From: Qipengyuania spongiae
Lineage (GTDB): Bacteria; Pseudomonadota; Alphaproteobacteria; Sphingomonadales; Sphingomonadaceae
Length of the DNA: 64,000 nucleotides
Direction of reading: 5' to 3'
Assembly (NCBI RefSeq): GCF_026168555.1
Contig: NZ_CP092471.1
Location: 1,808,501 to 1,872,500 of the forward strand
Shown: in pieces, positions 17,643 to 26,565 of the stretch
How positions within the stretch are numbered: position 1 is the stretch's first letter
Layout: every line of letters begins with the position of its first letter
Notes under the pieces: model-generated
Told to the model about the DNA's origin: nothing
What the model saw: only the letters and a program-made list of their open reading frames with translations
Databases searched by the model: none
Translations under genes and position numbers: made by a program

Positions 17643-18254
17643 TCAAAAACGGAATAAGAGCCCGGCGACACCCTGATGACGCTCGATCTCGAGATCGGCA
17701 AACGGATCGTTCCGGTCGCCGCCATCGTAGTTCGAGTACCGGTATTCCACCCTGGCTATAAGGTTGCGGGCGAGCGCGAATTCCGCTCCAGCGCCCAGCC
17801 TGTAGCCGTCGAAGTCCCTGGTCGCGTTGATCTCGAACCCGCTTGGATCGCGATAATCCGCGTCCAAGTCGAGGTTGGTGTACCCACCTTTCAGATAGAT
17901 AAGACCGCTCGTTCCAACGCGCAGGCCTGCCCTGGCGCCGAGGTAAAGATCGGCTCCAATGCCAAGTCGAAGGCTGTCGCCGGGGATCAGGAAACCGTCT
18001 TCGCTCTCACCGACGGAACTGTCGGTGAATTCGGTTTCCACGCCGAGCACTGCCCCACCTATGGTCACGTCGTAACCGATCACCCCTCCGTAGACCACGC
18101 CCGTTTGGCCTTCGTCGGTATCATCACCCGCGAAGCCGTCCACGCCGAGCACCGGACCGCCATAGAACCCTTGACCTACCACGTTCGATTCCTGCGCGAA
18201 GGCAGGACCATGCAGAAGTGCGAGGGCCAGCGTGGCCCAGTAACGTTTTCTCAT
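17643..18254 (-). CDS. Outer membrane beta-barrel protein (Omp25/OmpW-like)
   Basis: A 203-residue protein. ATG 18254 has GGAAAGGG upstream and gives a signal peptide (YWATLALALLHGPAFA, cleaved before QES). The mature protein shows alternating hydrophobic strands with YGGPVLGVDGF, GVETEF, RLGIGADLYLGARAGL, YLKGGYTNLDL, RLGAGAEFALARNLIARVEYRYSNY and a C-terminal Phe (GVAGLLFRF), the signature of outer-membrane barrels of the 8-strand opacity-type family. Probably structural or an adhesin-like porin; no specific substrate is visible. Confidence 0.88.
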   Translation of the reverse strand: MRKRYWATLALALLHGPAFAQESNVVGQGFYGGPVLGVDGFAGDDTDEGQTGVVYGGVIGYDVTIGGAVLGVETEFTDSSVGESEDGFLIPGDSLRLGIGADLYLGARAGLRVGTSGLIYLKGGYTNLDLDADYRDPSGFEINATRDFDGYRLGAGAEFALARNLIARVEYRYSNYDGGDRNDPFADLEIERHQGVAGLLFRF

Positions 18255-18356
18255 TTCGACCCTTTCCGGCGATTTACAAATCGTTTCGGCGGTCAATCAA
18301 GCGCACATGTCGTTTCTGAGGAATGACTGTTCTTGCTTATTTTTCCAGCGATGAGA

Positions 18357-19604
18357 TTATTCGGTTTGTCTCAGACGGACGGTGGTCGTTCGGCTCATCG
18401 GTTCGATGCTACCGAGGTCGAGGGCCTTCCAATTCTTGAACGCAGCGTAATGCTGGAAGATCGAGGCGAAGCGTTCGCTGCCGAGGAAATTTATGTCTCC
18501 CTGGTCCAAGTCGGAGAACGGCAGTATGAATACGTAGATGTAGCAGCCGAGCCTGAACTCGCAGACGACGTGAGGCAGATCTGAGAGGCCGGACTTGTGG
18601 ATGTAGAGTGCGATCTGCGCGGAGGGGTTGGGCTCGAGGGGGACGATGGCGGTGTAGACTGGCGGCAACTCGCCCGTGCTATCAGGACGGCAGCCGTAAC
18701 GCACCCAATTGATTGTGTCCTTGAGGTTGCCGAGCGCGCCCTCGGGGATCACCGACAATGCGAATTTCGCCAGTGTCCGATAGCAATTCTCCGGGACCGG
18801 GGCGATCTCGCTTTCGACCTCGAACGTCAGCTCGCCATCCTGCATCAGGGGGGCGTCCTGCAAAAGCTCGACGAAGATGAGGTCTCCCTCGTTACGAATT
18901 ACGCCACCTTTGATCTTGGCGCGAGGCAATCCGCTACGACCACAGGTTCCGAGGAACAGCCGCGGCACCTCGAGCAGGGCCAACAGGTGCGGCTCTAGGT
19001 CATCACCGAACGCAGCGTTGCATTCATCGCATTCGTCGGCCAACAGGAGATGGACATTGCCCAGCCCACGCGAGATCGCGTGGGCGTTGCTTTCGAAGGT
19101 CGCGCCGGTTGAACGGTTTCTTTTGCAGAACCGGCAGGTGCGATCGGCCTTCCGAGCGTTGCCGATCCTCGATCTTCGGTCCGTCGATGGGACTACAAGG
19201 TCGTATTCGGCCAGGGTCGTCGAGAAAATCCGATCGAGATCCGCGACCTCTTCGGCGCTCGTCGTCCCGTTTGCCCATGCGACCAGCGCCTCCAGCTTCA
19301 CGGTCTCGACAGTCGATCGGTTCTTGCTAGGCAGGATGAGGAACACCTCGTCCGGAGAAAGATCCTCGATTAGCTTACGGAAGGCGCCGAGTTGGGGCAC
19401 GCGTCCCTTACGCGTTTCGCAGAACGCCGCGACTTCGGCCTTAAGATCTGCGCTCGCGCGCTGGAGAACCTCGGTGCAGATGCGGTCGCGCTCGACGGTG
19501 CCAAACAAGGAGAAGAAGGCCACCAAGTCTTTCTCGCCAGCCGCGTTGAACTCGATTCGTCCGCTCCGGTTGGCAGTCATGTAGTCGATTGAGAAGTTGA
19601 ACAT
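18357..19604 (-). CDS. HNH endonuclease domain protein
   Basis: A 415-residue protein with an HNH-type zinc finger in the middle: CRFC (C157, C160), SNAHAISRGLGN (H175), CDECN (C192, C195, N196) and a following EPHLLALLE. This CxxC/H/CxxCN arrangement fits HNH nucleases in phage, restriction and stand-alone accessory genes. The flanking N-terminal ~140 and C-terminal ~200 residues are unlike any domain I recognise and could be target recognition or sensing regions. It sits alone beside tRNA-Phe at the edge of the accessory region. A defence role is plausible but unproven. Confidence 0.75.
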   Translation of the reverse strand: MFNFSIDYMTANRSGRIEFNAAGEKDLVAFFSLFGTVERDRICTEVLQRASADLKAEVAAFCETRKGRVPQLGAFRKLIEDLSPDEVFLILPSKNRSTVETVKLEALVAWANGTTSAEEVADLDRIFSTTLAEYDLVVPSTDRRSRIGNARKADRTCRFCKRNRSTGATFESNAHAISRGLGNVHLLLADECDECNAAFGDDLEPHLLALLEVPRLFLGTCGRSGLPRAKIKGGVIRNEGDLIFVELLQDAPLMQDGELTFEVESEIAPVPENCYRTLAKFALSVIPEGALGNLKDTINWVRYGCRPDSTGELPPVYTAIVPLEPNPSAQIALYIHKSGLSDLPHVVCEFRLGCYIYVFILPFSDLDQGDINFLGSERFASIFQHYAAFKNWKALDLGSIEPMSRTTTVRLRQTE

Positions 19605-20044
19605 CTGCGTGGTCTCTGGAAGGCCAGGGGAGATAGCTGTTACGGCAACAAGTTCAAAGGAGGGCCAACCCGAATTGGAAATTGCCGTCTATTCTCCCCT
19701 CTCCCCGTAAATGTCGGATTGGTTCCCCGTCTGGTCTCCAAGGCCTTCGGCGGGCGAGGTGCTGGACGATCTGATCCGTTTCAGGCTTGCACGAGGCCAA
19801 CTGGAGCCGGGCCCGTTTAAAGCAATAATCGAGCATCTCGATTTTTAATACCAAGCAAGCACGTAGGCTCACGCTAAGTCTATAGCTTGCGTACACTTGG
19901 ATAGGTTCGCATCCGTTCTGGAAACCTAAGAAGGTGGAGGATCGCGTCCAACATCTCACCGCGCCGAGCGAAAAAGTCCCTTAGCGGGTTTGGAGGCACC
20001 TAACTAAGGCAGACGATGCTTCTTAGCGGGTGCGATTAGGGAGG
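19605..20044. other. Intergenic stretch between the HNH gene and tRNA-Phe
   Basis: No convincing gene in 440 bases. A 10-base direct repeat (CTTAGCGGGT) occurs at 19980-19989 and 20022-20031, close to the 3' end of the tRNA, where integrated elements often attach. No clear duplicate of the tRNA end is found in the window. Confidence 0.45.
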
Positions 20045-20119
20045 TGGTGCCCGGGGGCGGAGTCGAACCACCGACACGACGATTTTCAATCGTCTGCTCT
20101 ACCACTGAGCTACCCAGGC
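20045..20119 (-). tRNA. tRNA-Phe (GAA)
   Basis: Read on the minus strand it folds as a standard tRNA: a 7-bp acceptor stem starting GCCTGGG paired with CCCGGGC, D-arm GCTC-AGTGGTA-GAGC, anticodon arm GACGA-TTGAAAA-TCGTC with anticodon GAA, T-arm GGTGG-TTCGACT-CCGCC and an encoded CCA at 20045-20047. The accessory region lies at its 3' side, a common integration site. Confidence 0.96.
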
Positions 20120-20205
20120 ATCGCCACGGCGTCGGCAGGTTTTAAAGGCCCACCGGCGAGCGAGCAGCGCCTATGGCCAAGCGCGCCCGGCATTGCAAGG
20201 GAGAA

Positions 20206-20394
20206 TTATTCCTCTCCGCTGCCGCGCGTGATTTCCCGCGCAATTTCCTCGGGCATGGCGGGGCGGCCGGGCACGGCGTAGCCGTCTCCGAACCATTGCG
20301 CGAGATCGCGGTCGCGGCAGCGTGGGGAGCAGAAGGGGGCATGGTCCGCATGGCGCGGCTTGCGGCAGATCGGGCAGGGTTTGCTGCTGGTCAT
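20206..20394 (-). CDS. yacG: DNA gyrase inhibitor YacG
   Basis: A 62-residue zinc protein with the four Cys ligands C7, C10 (CPIC) and C22, C26 (CSPRC), then RDLAQWFGDGYAVPG, typical of YacG. The family binds GyrB and inhibits gyrase. ATG 20394 overlaps the stop of the RNase gene (ATGA), so the two are translated together. Length is as expected. Confidence 0.92.
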   Translation of the reverse strand: MTSSKPCPICRKPRHADHAPFCSPRCRDRDLAQWFGDGYAVPGRPAMPEEIAREITRGSGEE

Positions 20395-21350
20395 CGCTCG
20401 AGCATCTGGGCATGACCGGCCTCGAGCGCAATGGCGGGATCGGCCGCAATCCGCACCTGCTTGCCGGTCCGGCGGGCAAGCTCGTCCAGCCATTCGGGCC
20501 TCAGCTTTGCCGCGATGGCGGGATGCACGGCCAGTTCGAGCATCCGGCCCGTGCCCTCGCACATTTCCGCCCGGCGCAGGGTCATGCGCGCCGCCATTTC
20601 CGTGCGCTGCGTCGCCATCCGGTGGAGCAGCGAGGGGCCGGTCAGCCGCGCGACGATCTGGACGAAGCCGAAGCCGTTCATTGCTGTGCGCTCGTGCGGC
20701 CAGCCCGCCAGCGCCTGCTCCAGCGCGGCGTCTACCGCCTTGCGGTCGGCTTTCTGGTCGAGAGTCGGAAAGTCGATCCCGATCGAGCCCCCGCAATCGA
20801 ATTGCCGCAATGCCCGGGCGAGCGGTTCGACTGCGGCACGCGCCAGTTCGGCGGGCCGCAGATCGCCATCGACATCGACCACGATCATCCCCGGCGTGAC
20901 CGCGAACAGGAGCGAGCCTCCGGCAAAGGCGATTTCGCCATCCCAGGCGGCATTCCACACGCTTTCCCAGCAATTGGACGGAAATCGTGCCAGTTTACGC
21001 CCAAAAGCGACCGGGTTCTGCTCGCTTTTACTGTCCGAGCGCTGTTCGAACCGCCCCTGCGCTCGCTTGTAGCGCCCCCGTTCCGCCAGCGCTGCGCGCG
21101 TGATCCGGACCGCAATGCGAGTGCCTTCCGTCGTATCGCGCGGGAGGCGGTCAAGCAAGATCTCGACCCCGCTATCGGTCACCGCGGTGCCCCGCGAACG
21201 GCCCGCAGCACGGTGGGTCAGCTTCGCTTCAACCACCTGATCTGCAACGAGTTCACCCGGCCAGTGGAGCTTCGCGGCGAGCACCTCGTCGCCCTCAATC
21301 AGCAGGGCGCGGGTCTCGCCGATCCCCTCCTCGACCAGCCACTCAGCCAA
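20391..21350 (-). CDS. Short ribonuclease E/G family protein
   Basis: About 319 residues from a TTG (21350) that overlaps the Maf stop; no ATG is available in the right place. It shows LAEWLVEEGIGETRALLIEGDEVLAAKLHW at the start and a conserved acidic patch (GIDFPTLDQKADRK) resembling the catalytic IDF region of RNase E/G. It is much shorter than full RNase E or G (about 490 residues and up): the N-terminal S1 portion is reduced and the CPxC zinc-link is absent. RNase function is plausible but may be reduced or altered. It is encoded between maf and yacG. Confidence 0.8.
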   Translation of the reverse strand: MAEWLVEEGIGETRALLIEGDEVLAAKLHWPGELVADQVVEAKLTHRAAGRSRGTAVTDSGVEILLDRLPRDTTEGTRIAVRITRAALAERGRYKRAQGRFEQRSDSKSEQNPVAFGRKLARFPSNCWESVWNAAWDGEIAFAGGSLLFAVTPGMIVVDVDGDLRPAELARAAVEPLARALRQFDCGGSIGIDFPTLDQKADRKAVDAALEQALAGWPHERTAMNGFGFVQIVARLTGPSLLHRMATQRTEMAARMTLRRAEMCEGTGRMLELAVHPAIAAKLRPEWLDELARRTGKQVRIAADPAIALEAGHAQMLER

Positions 21351-21930
21351 GCGCGAAGCCCGCCGAAACGAGAAGGGTCCGCGTCTCGTAAAGCGGCAGG
21401 CCCATGACCCCCGAATGGCTCCCTTGAAGCCACACGACCAGCCCCTCGGCAGCACCCTGAATCGCGTAGCCACCCGCCTTGCCGTGCCATTCCCCGCTGG
21501 CGAGGTAGGCGCCGATTTCTGCGTCGGAGAAGCGTTTGAAACGCACCACGGTCTCGTTCAACCGCTCGCGCAGAGATCCGTCCGGCGCCCTCAGAGCAAT
21601 CGCCGAAAGCACCCGGTGCCGCCGTCCCGACAGCAGTTCGAGGCACCGCCGCGCCGTCGCCTCGTCCTCGGCCTTGGGCAGGATGCGCCGGCCTACGGCG
21701 ACAACAGTATCGCCGCCCAGCACGAAGCCATCCGCGGCGACTGCGAGCGCCTTTTCGCGCGCCATGCGCACGGCATAGTCGCGCGGCAACTCGTCCTTGC
21801 GGGGTGTCTCGTCAATATCGGCAGGCGCCACCGCATCAGGTTCGATGCCCAGTCGCGCAAGCAACTCGCGCCGGCGCGGGCTGGCCGAAGCCAGCGTTAG
21901 ATGCAGATCAGGAATGGGCTTCGCGGTCAT
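21343..21930 (-). CDS. maf: Maf nucleotide pyrophosphatase
   Basis: A 195-residue protein. The family motif SASPRRRELLARLG is at residues 15-28, and the catalytic Asp is in GGDTVVAVG. Maf proteins hydrolyse nucleoside triphosphates such as dTTP/UTP and modified nucleotides to monophosphates, limiting misincorporation. It lies between infA and the short RNase gene on the minus strand in a likely operon with infA. Confidence 0.94.
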   Translation of the reverse strand: MTAKPIPDLHLTLASASPRRRELLARLGIEPDAVAPADIDETPRKDELPRDYAVRMAREKALAVAADGFVLGGDTVVAVGRRILPKAEDEATARRCLELLSGRRHRVLSAIALRAPDGSLRERLNETVVRFKRFSDAEIGAYLASGEWHGKAGGYAIQGAAEGLVVWLQGSHSGVMGLPLYETRTLLVSAGFALG

Positions 21931-21962
21931 GTCCCGTCCCCTTCAGAAGGAACGGCGGGGGA

Positions 21963-22208
21963 TTACTGCGGCCCCGGGCCGCCGCGCCCCGGCATGAAGC
22001 GGTAGGTGATGCGCGCCTTGGTCAGGTCGTAGGGCGTGAGCTCGCACAGCACCTCGTCCCCAACCAGCACGCGGATGCGGTTCTTGCGCATCTTGCCCGC
22101 GGTGTGTCCGAGAACCTCATGGCCGTTTTCGAGCTCCACCCGGAACATCGCGTTGGGCAGCAGTTCGACCACGCGCCCGCGCATTTCGAGCAGTTCTTCT
22201 TTCGCCAT
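21963..22208 (-). CDS. infA: Translation initiation factor IF-1
   Basis: An 81-residue S1/OB-fold protein that begins [19 protein letters not shown] and contains the family-typical [27 protein letters not shown] and [13 protein letters not shown] stretches. It binds the 30S A-site during initiation. It has a short Gly/Pro-rich C-terminal extension. The start at 22208 matches the usual IF-1 N-terminus; the upstream frame to 22271 is not needed. It leads the infA-maf-RNase-yacG set. Confidence 0.97.
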   Translation of the reverse strand: MAKEELLEMRGRVVELLPNAMFRVELENGHEVLGHTAGKMRKNRIRVLVGDEVLCELTPYDLTKARITYRFMPGRGGPGPQ

Positions 22209-22398
22209 GCAGTCTTTGGGTCCTTGAATGTAAACGGAGAATGTATCGAAGATTCGATAGATCGCGCCCATACAGCGACGGGGCGCGAAAGGGAAGGGCG
22301 ATGACGCGAAGCCCCCTTTCCGACGAAAGCCAGCCCCCCATCGACCGGCGACATTCCGTTACAAGCGGAACCATTGCACGGAGGCGGCGCATCGCCCA

Positions 22399-25362
22399 AT
22401 GACCTCGCCGAGGGGGCAGTCTGAATTCATTCGAGGTTTTGCTCCCTTGCGTTTCACCACCACCGTATCGCTCATCGCGCTCAGCATCGCCACGCCCGTG
22501 CTGGCTCAGGACAACCAGTCCACCGCGGACGAGGTCGTCGAGGACGAGATCATCGACGAGGAGAACGTGATCGTCGTGCGGGCCGAGCGCCTGCGCGGTC
22601 AGCTCGACGTCGAGCAGGCGCCGATCGTCGAGTACGATGCGGAGGACATCAAGGCGTTCGGCGCCGGTTCCATCGCGGACGTGATCGCCCAGCTCGAACC
22701 CGCCACGGGCAGCGCCCGGGGGCGCGGGGGCGGCGGAAGGCCCATCTTCCTCATCAACGGCGTGCGCGTCGGGTCCTTCCGCGAGTTCCAGTCCTATCCG
22801 CCCGAAGCGATCGAGAAGGTCGAGGTCTTCCCAGAGGAAGTGGCCCAGCGCTTCGGCTTCTCGCCGGACCGACGCGTGGTCAACTTTATCCTGAAGAACA
22901 ACTATTCCAGCCGCGAGATCGAGGTCGAATACGAACAGCCCGACCGTGGGGGCTATTCGAGCAACGAGCAGGAATTCACCCTGCTCCGCATCGCGGACGG
23001 CGGGCGGATCAATCTCAATCTCGAGGCGAGCGACACCTCGCTGCTGACCGAAAGCGAACGCGATCTCGTGCTGATCACCGGGCAGCAGAGCGATGTCGCG
23101 ACCGACCCCGATCCGCTGGCCTTCCGCAGCCTGATCGCCGACAGCAAGAGCTATCAGGCAGAGGCGAACTACGCCAAGGCCTTCATCGACAGTGGCAGCT
23201 CTATCAGCCTCAACCTGACGGCCAATCGCGACGAGAGCCTGAGCCTGTCGGGCATCGACAGCGTTGCCCTGACGGCACCCGACGGTAGCAGCGCGTTCCG
23301 CACCTTCCACGCCGGCAATCCTCTGACCCGCGACCGGCGCACCAATTCCATCGCCACCTCGGGGAGCTTCAACCAGCCCCTTGGCGAATTTCAGCTCACC
23401 GCGACCTACGATGCCGGGTGGAGCGACACGCGCACGCTGGTCCAGAGGCGGGCAGAAACGCAGGCGCTGGTGGATGCGGCGGCGGCGGGCACGCTCGCGA
23501 TCGACGGTCCCATCCCCGTGCAACCCGACACAGGCCGGGACCGGGCGGATTCGACCCTTTGGAACGCCAGCACCCTTGCCACCTTGCAGGGCCAGCCGCT
23601 CTATCTGCCGGGCGGGGAGGTCAGCATGACGCTCGATCTCGGCTATGACTGGGACCGGATCGAGAGCGCCGATACCCGCACCGATATCGGAACCCGGCTG
23701 ACCCGCGGCGATCTGTCCGGCGGCGCGAGCGTGGTTGTCCCGATCACCAGCCGTCGGGAGGGCTTCCTCGATGCGGTCGGCACCATTTCGCTCAACGGCC
23801 AGATCGGCTTCAATCATCTGAGCGATTTCGGCACGCTTTACGACTGGACGCTCGGCGTCACCTGGGAGCCGTTCGACAATCTGACGCTCACGGCGAGCCG
23901 CATCTGGCGCGAGGTCGCGCCGGGTCTCTCGGCGCTCGGCGACCCGATCATCCGCGAGTTCAACGTGCCGGTGTTCGATTTTGCGACCGGCGACAGCGTG
24001 CTCGCGGATGTCGTGACCGGCGGCAATCCGGCCCTCGTCGCGGAAACACAGGCCGACTGGAAATTCTCGGCGAACTGGGAGCTGCCCTTCTGGGAGCGCG
24101 CCCGCCTCCAGATCGACTACGCCGTCAACAGCTCCGACAACGTCACGCTGACGGGTCCGGCCTTCACCTCGGCCTTCGAAGCGGCTTTTCCGGACCGCGT
24201 CACGCGTGACGAGGCCAACCGCCTGATCGCCGTCGACCGGCGGCCGGTCTCGCTGTTCGAGACCCGTGCCAAGACCCTGTCCTTTGGCTTCAATGTCGGG
24301 GGTCAGATCGGCTCGCCCCCGCCGGAGCAGGAAGGCGGCAGGGGCGAAGGCGATCGCGGCGCGCCGGCCCGTGCGGCGCCGTCCGGCCAAGGGCGTCCGG
24401 GCGCCGGTGGACCAGGGGGCGGACCGGGGGGCGGAATGTTCGCGATGAACCCCGAAAGGATGGCCGAAATCCGGGAACGCTTCTGCGCGACGCCGGAAGG
24501 GCAGGCGCCGGATTTGACCGGACTGCCCGAACAGATGCTCGAACGTCTGAAAGGACCCGACGGGACGATCCCGCCCGAACGCATTCAGATGCTGCGCGAC
24601 CGCTTCTGCAGCGAAGACGCGGCCCAGCGCGCGGAGGATTTCCGCCGGATGCGCGAGATGATCTGTGCCGAGCCGCCGCAGCTCGACAATCTGCCGCCCG
24701 AAGTGCTGGCGCGACTCCGCAACGAGGCGGGCGAGGTCGATCCCGACAAGCTTGCCCAGATGCGCGAGCGGATCTGCGCTGCGCCTGCTAGTCGGGCTGC
24801 GGGGGGCGGGGGCCAGCAGCGCGGCGGAAGTACCGGCGGCGGCGGGGCGGGGGCTTTCTTCGGCGGGCGCAACAATGCCGACACCCGGCCGCGCTATTTC
24901 CTCAGCGTCAATCACACCATCGCGCTCGAAAACGAAATCCTGCTCGCGGAGAACGGCCCTCTGTTCGATCAGCTCGATGGTTTCACTATTGCCGGCGGTG
25001 CCATCCCACGCAACGTCTCGCGGCTCGAGGGCGGCCTGTTCTTTCAGGGCTACGGTATCCGTCTGTCGGGCAATTACATCGGCGAAGCGACGGTCCGGGG
25101 CAGTGGCCTGCCGGGGTCTAGCGACTTGTTCTACGGCGATCTGGCGACGTTCGACGTGCGCCTGTTCGCCAATGTCGGCGAAGTGCTGAAGCGCGACGAC
25201 GAGTGGATGCAGGATCTTCGGCTGTCCCTACGCGCCGACAACATCTTCGACGCGCGCCGCCGGGTCGAAGACGAGAGCGGGCTAGTCCCGCTCGCCTTCC
25301 AGCCCGACCGGATCGATCCGACTGGCCGCTATCTCGGAATCGAGCTGCGCAAGCTGTTTTGA
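22399..25362 (+). CDS. TonB-dependent receptor with a Cys-repeat insert
   Basis: A 987-residue outer-membrane receptor. Signal peptide RFTTTVSLIALSIATPVLAQ, plug domain with VEYDAEDIKAFGAGSIADVIAQLE and a beta-barrel ending in Phe (GIELRKLF). Unusually, residues about 680-795, flanked by Gly-rich linkers, hold helical segments each ending in a cysteine (IRERFC, LRDRFC, MREMIC, MRERIC) separated by LTGLPEQMLERLKGPDG-like pieces, followed by a GGGGAGAFFGG linker before the barrel resumes (RYFLSVNHTIALENEILL). The insert would sit in an extracellular loop or periplasmic turn. A TTG at 22447 is an alternative start. Transport substrate not known. Confidence 0.85.
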   Translation: MTSPRGQSEFIRGFAPLRFTTTVSLIALSIATPVLAQDNQSTADEVVEDEIIDEENVIVVRAERLRGQLDVEQAPIVEYDAEDIKAFGAGSIADVIAQLEPATGSARGRGGGGRPIFLINGVRVGSFREFQSYPPEAIEKVEVFPEEVAQRFGFSPDRRVVNFILKNNYSSREIEVEYEQPDRGGYSSNEQEFTLLRIADGGRINLNLEASDTSLLTESERDLVLITGQQSDVATDPDPLAFRSLIADSKSYQAEANYAKAFIDSGSSISLNLTANRDESLSLSGIDSVALTAPDGSSAFRTFHAGNPLTRDRRTNSIATSGSFNQPLGEFQLTATYDAGWSDTRTLVQRRAETQALVDAAAAGTLAIDGPIPVQPDTGRDRADSTLWNASTLATLQGQPLYLPGGEVSMTLDLGYDWDRIESADTRTDIGTRLTRGDLSGGASVVVPITSRREGFLDAVGTISLNGQIGFNHLSDFGTLYDWTLGVTWEPFDNLTLTASRIWREVAPGLSALGDPIIREFNVPVFDFATGDSVLADVVTGGNPALVAETQADWKFSANWELPFWERARLQIDYAVNSSDNVTLTGPAFTSAFEAAFPDRVTRDEANRLIAVDRRPVSLFETRAKTLSFGFNVGGQIGSPPPEQEGGRGEGDRGAPARAAPSGQGRPGAGGPGGGPGGGMFAMNPERMAEIRERFCATPEGQAPDLTGLPEQMLERLKGPDGTIPPERIQMLRDRFCSEDAAQRAEDFRRMREMICAEPPQLDNLPPEVLARLRNEAGEVDPDKLAQMRERICAAPASRAAGGGGQQRGGSTGGGGAGAFFGGRNNADTRPRYFLSVNHTIALENEILLAENGPLFDQLDGFTIAGGAIPRNVSRLEGGLFFQGYGIRLSGNYIGEATVRGSGLPGSSDLFYGDLATFDVRLFANVGEVLKRDDEWMQDLRLSLRADNIFDARRRVEDESGLVPLAFQPDRIDPTGRYLGIELRKLF

Positions 25363-25392
25363 TACGGGCGACGTGGCTTGTGCGGGAGGGGG

Positions 25393-26565
25393 CTAGAGAG
25401 CTTCGCCCGCCGCCACGCCGCTCGCCCAGGCCCACTGGAAATTGTAACCGCCGAGCCACCCGGTGACGTCGACCGCCTCCCCGATGGCGTAGAGGCCGGG
25501 GACCTTCTTCGCGGCCATGGTCTTTGACGAAAGCTCGGCCGTCGAGATTCCCCCGACCGTCACCTCGGCCTTGGCGAAGCCCTCGGTGCCATTGGGGCGG
25601 AATTCCCACCGTTTCAGCCGCTGCTGCGCCGCTTGAAGCGCCTTGTCCGGTGCGTTGCCCAGCGCGCTGTCGATGCCCAGGCGATCCGCCAGAATGTCGG
25701 CGAGCCTTGCGGGCAGGGCATCGCGGAGCAGGGCGCGCAGGGTCGTGCGCGGGCTCTGCCGCTTGGCTTCGAGCAGCCAGTCCTCGCCATGGTCGGAGAG
25801 AAAGTCGATCAGGACGGGATCGCCTGGCTTCCAGTAGGAACTCGCCTGAAGGATCGCCGGCCCGGACAGCCCGCGATGGGTGAACAGCGCCGCCTCGGGA
25901 AAGCTTGCCTTTCCCGCCCGCGCAATAACGGGTGCGGAGATGCCCGAAATCTCGCGGAACAGGACTTCCTCTCCGCCGAGAGTTAGAGGAACGAGGGCGG
26001 GACGCGGCTCGACCAGCTTGAGGCCGAATCGCCGGGCGAGATCATAGGCAAACCCGGTCGCGCCCATCTTGGGAATGGACGGGCCACCGGTGGCGATCAC
26101 CAGTGCGTCCGCGCCAAAAGCGCCGCTCGCCGTGCGCACGGTGAAGCCGTCGCCATGCTCGACTTTCTCGACCGTTTCTCCGCATCGGATGTCGACCGGT
26201 CCGCGCGCGCATTCGTCGAGCAGCATGTCGACAATCTGCCGCGCCGAGCCATCGCAGAAGAGCTGGCCGAGCGTCTTTTCGTGCCATGCGATGCCGTGGC
26301 GCTCGACCAGTGCGAGGAAGTCCCGCGCGGTGTAGCGAGCGAGCGCGCTCTTGGCGAAGTGCGGATTTTGCGAAAGGTAGTTCTCCGGACCCGCACCCAG
26401 ATTGGTGAAATTGCAGCGCCCGCCACCGGAAATCAGGATCTTCTTCCCCGGCTTCTCCGCCTTTTCGAGGACCAGCACCCGCCTCCCGCGCTGCCCGGCG
26501 CGCGCAGCGCACATCAGCCCGGCGGCCCCGGCGCCGAGGACGATCGCATCGTAGCGCGCAGTCAT
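25393..26565 (-). CDS. HI0933-family NAD(P)/FAD-dependent oxidoreductase
   Basis: A 390-residue flavoprotein. The N-terminal dinucleotide-binding motif is IVLGAGAAGLMCAARAG; GGGRCNFTN and the C-terminal GLYAIGEAVDVTGWLGGYN identify the HI0933-type family, of which few members have an assigned reaction. ATG 26565 shares its A with the stop of the APC permease (TGATG), so the two genes are coupled. A longer frame spanning this gene and the antisense/out-of-frame region of the permease is an artefact. Confidence 0.92.
   Translation of the reverse strand: MTARYDAIVLGAGAAGLMCAARAGQRGRRVLVLEKAEKPGKKILISGGGRCNFTNLGAGPENYLSQNPHFAKSALARYTARDFLALVERHGIAWHEKTLGQLFCDGSARQIVDMLLDECARGPVDIRCGETVEKVEHGDGFTVRTASGAFGADALVIATGGPSIPKMGATGFAYDLARRFGLKLVEPRPALVPLTLGGEEVLFREISGISAPVIARAGKASFPEAALFTHRGLSGPAILQASSYWKPGDPVLIDFLSDHGEDWLLEAKRQSPRTTLRALLRDALPARLADILADRLGIDSALGNAPDKALQAAQQRLKRWEFRPNGTEGFAKAEVTVGGISTAELSSKTMAAKKVPGLYAIGEAVDVTGWLGGYNFQWAWASGVAAGEAL

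Noticed and set aside
19654..19959. 101-codon minus-strand frame before tRNA-Phe
   Set aside because: Low-quality composition and no initiation signal; no family resemblance.
22272..22398. Possible cobalamin riboswitch before the first TonB receptor
   Set aside because: A GGGAA and a few G-rich bits are present, but the core GCCACTG and the CCCGCNACTGT region of a B12 element are not found.
22117..24915. A 932-codon minus-strand frame opposite the TonB receptor
   Set aside because: Shadow of the GC-rich receptor gene; composition is Arg/Asp/Ala-heavy and no motif is present.
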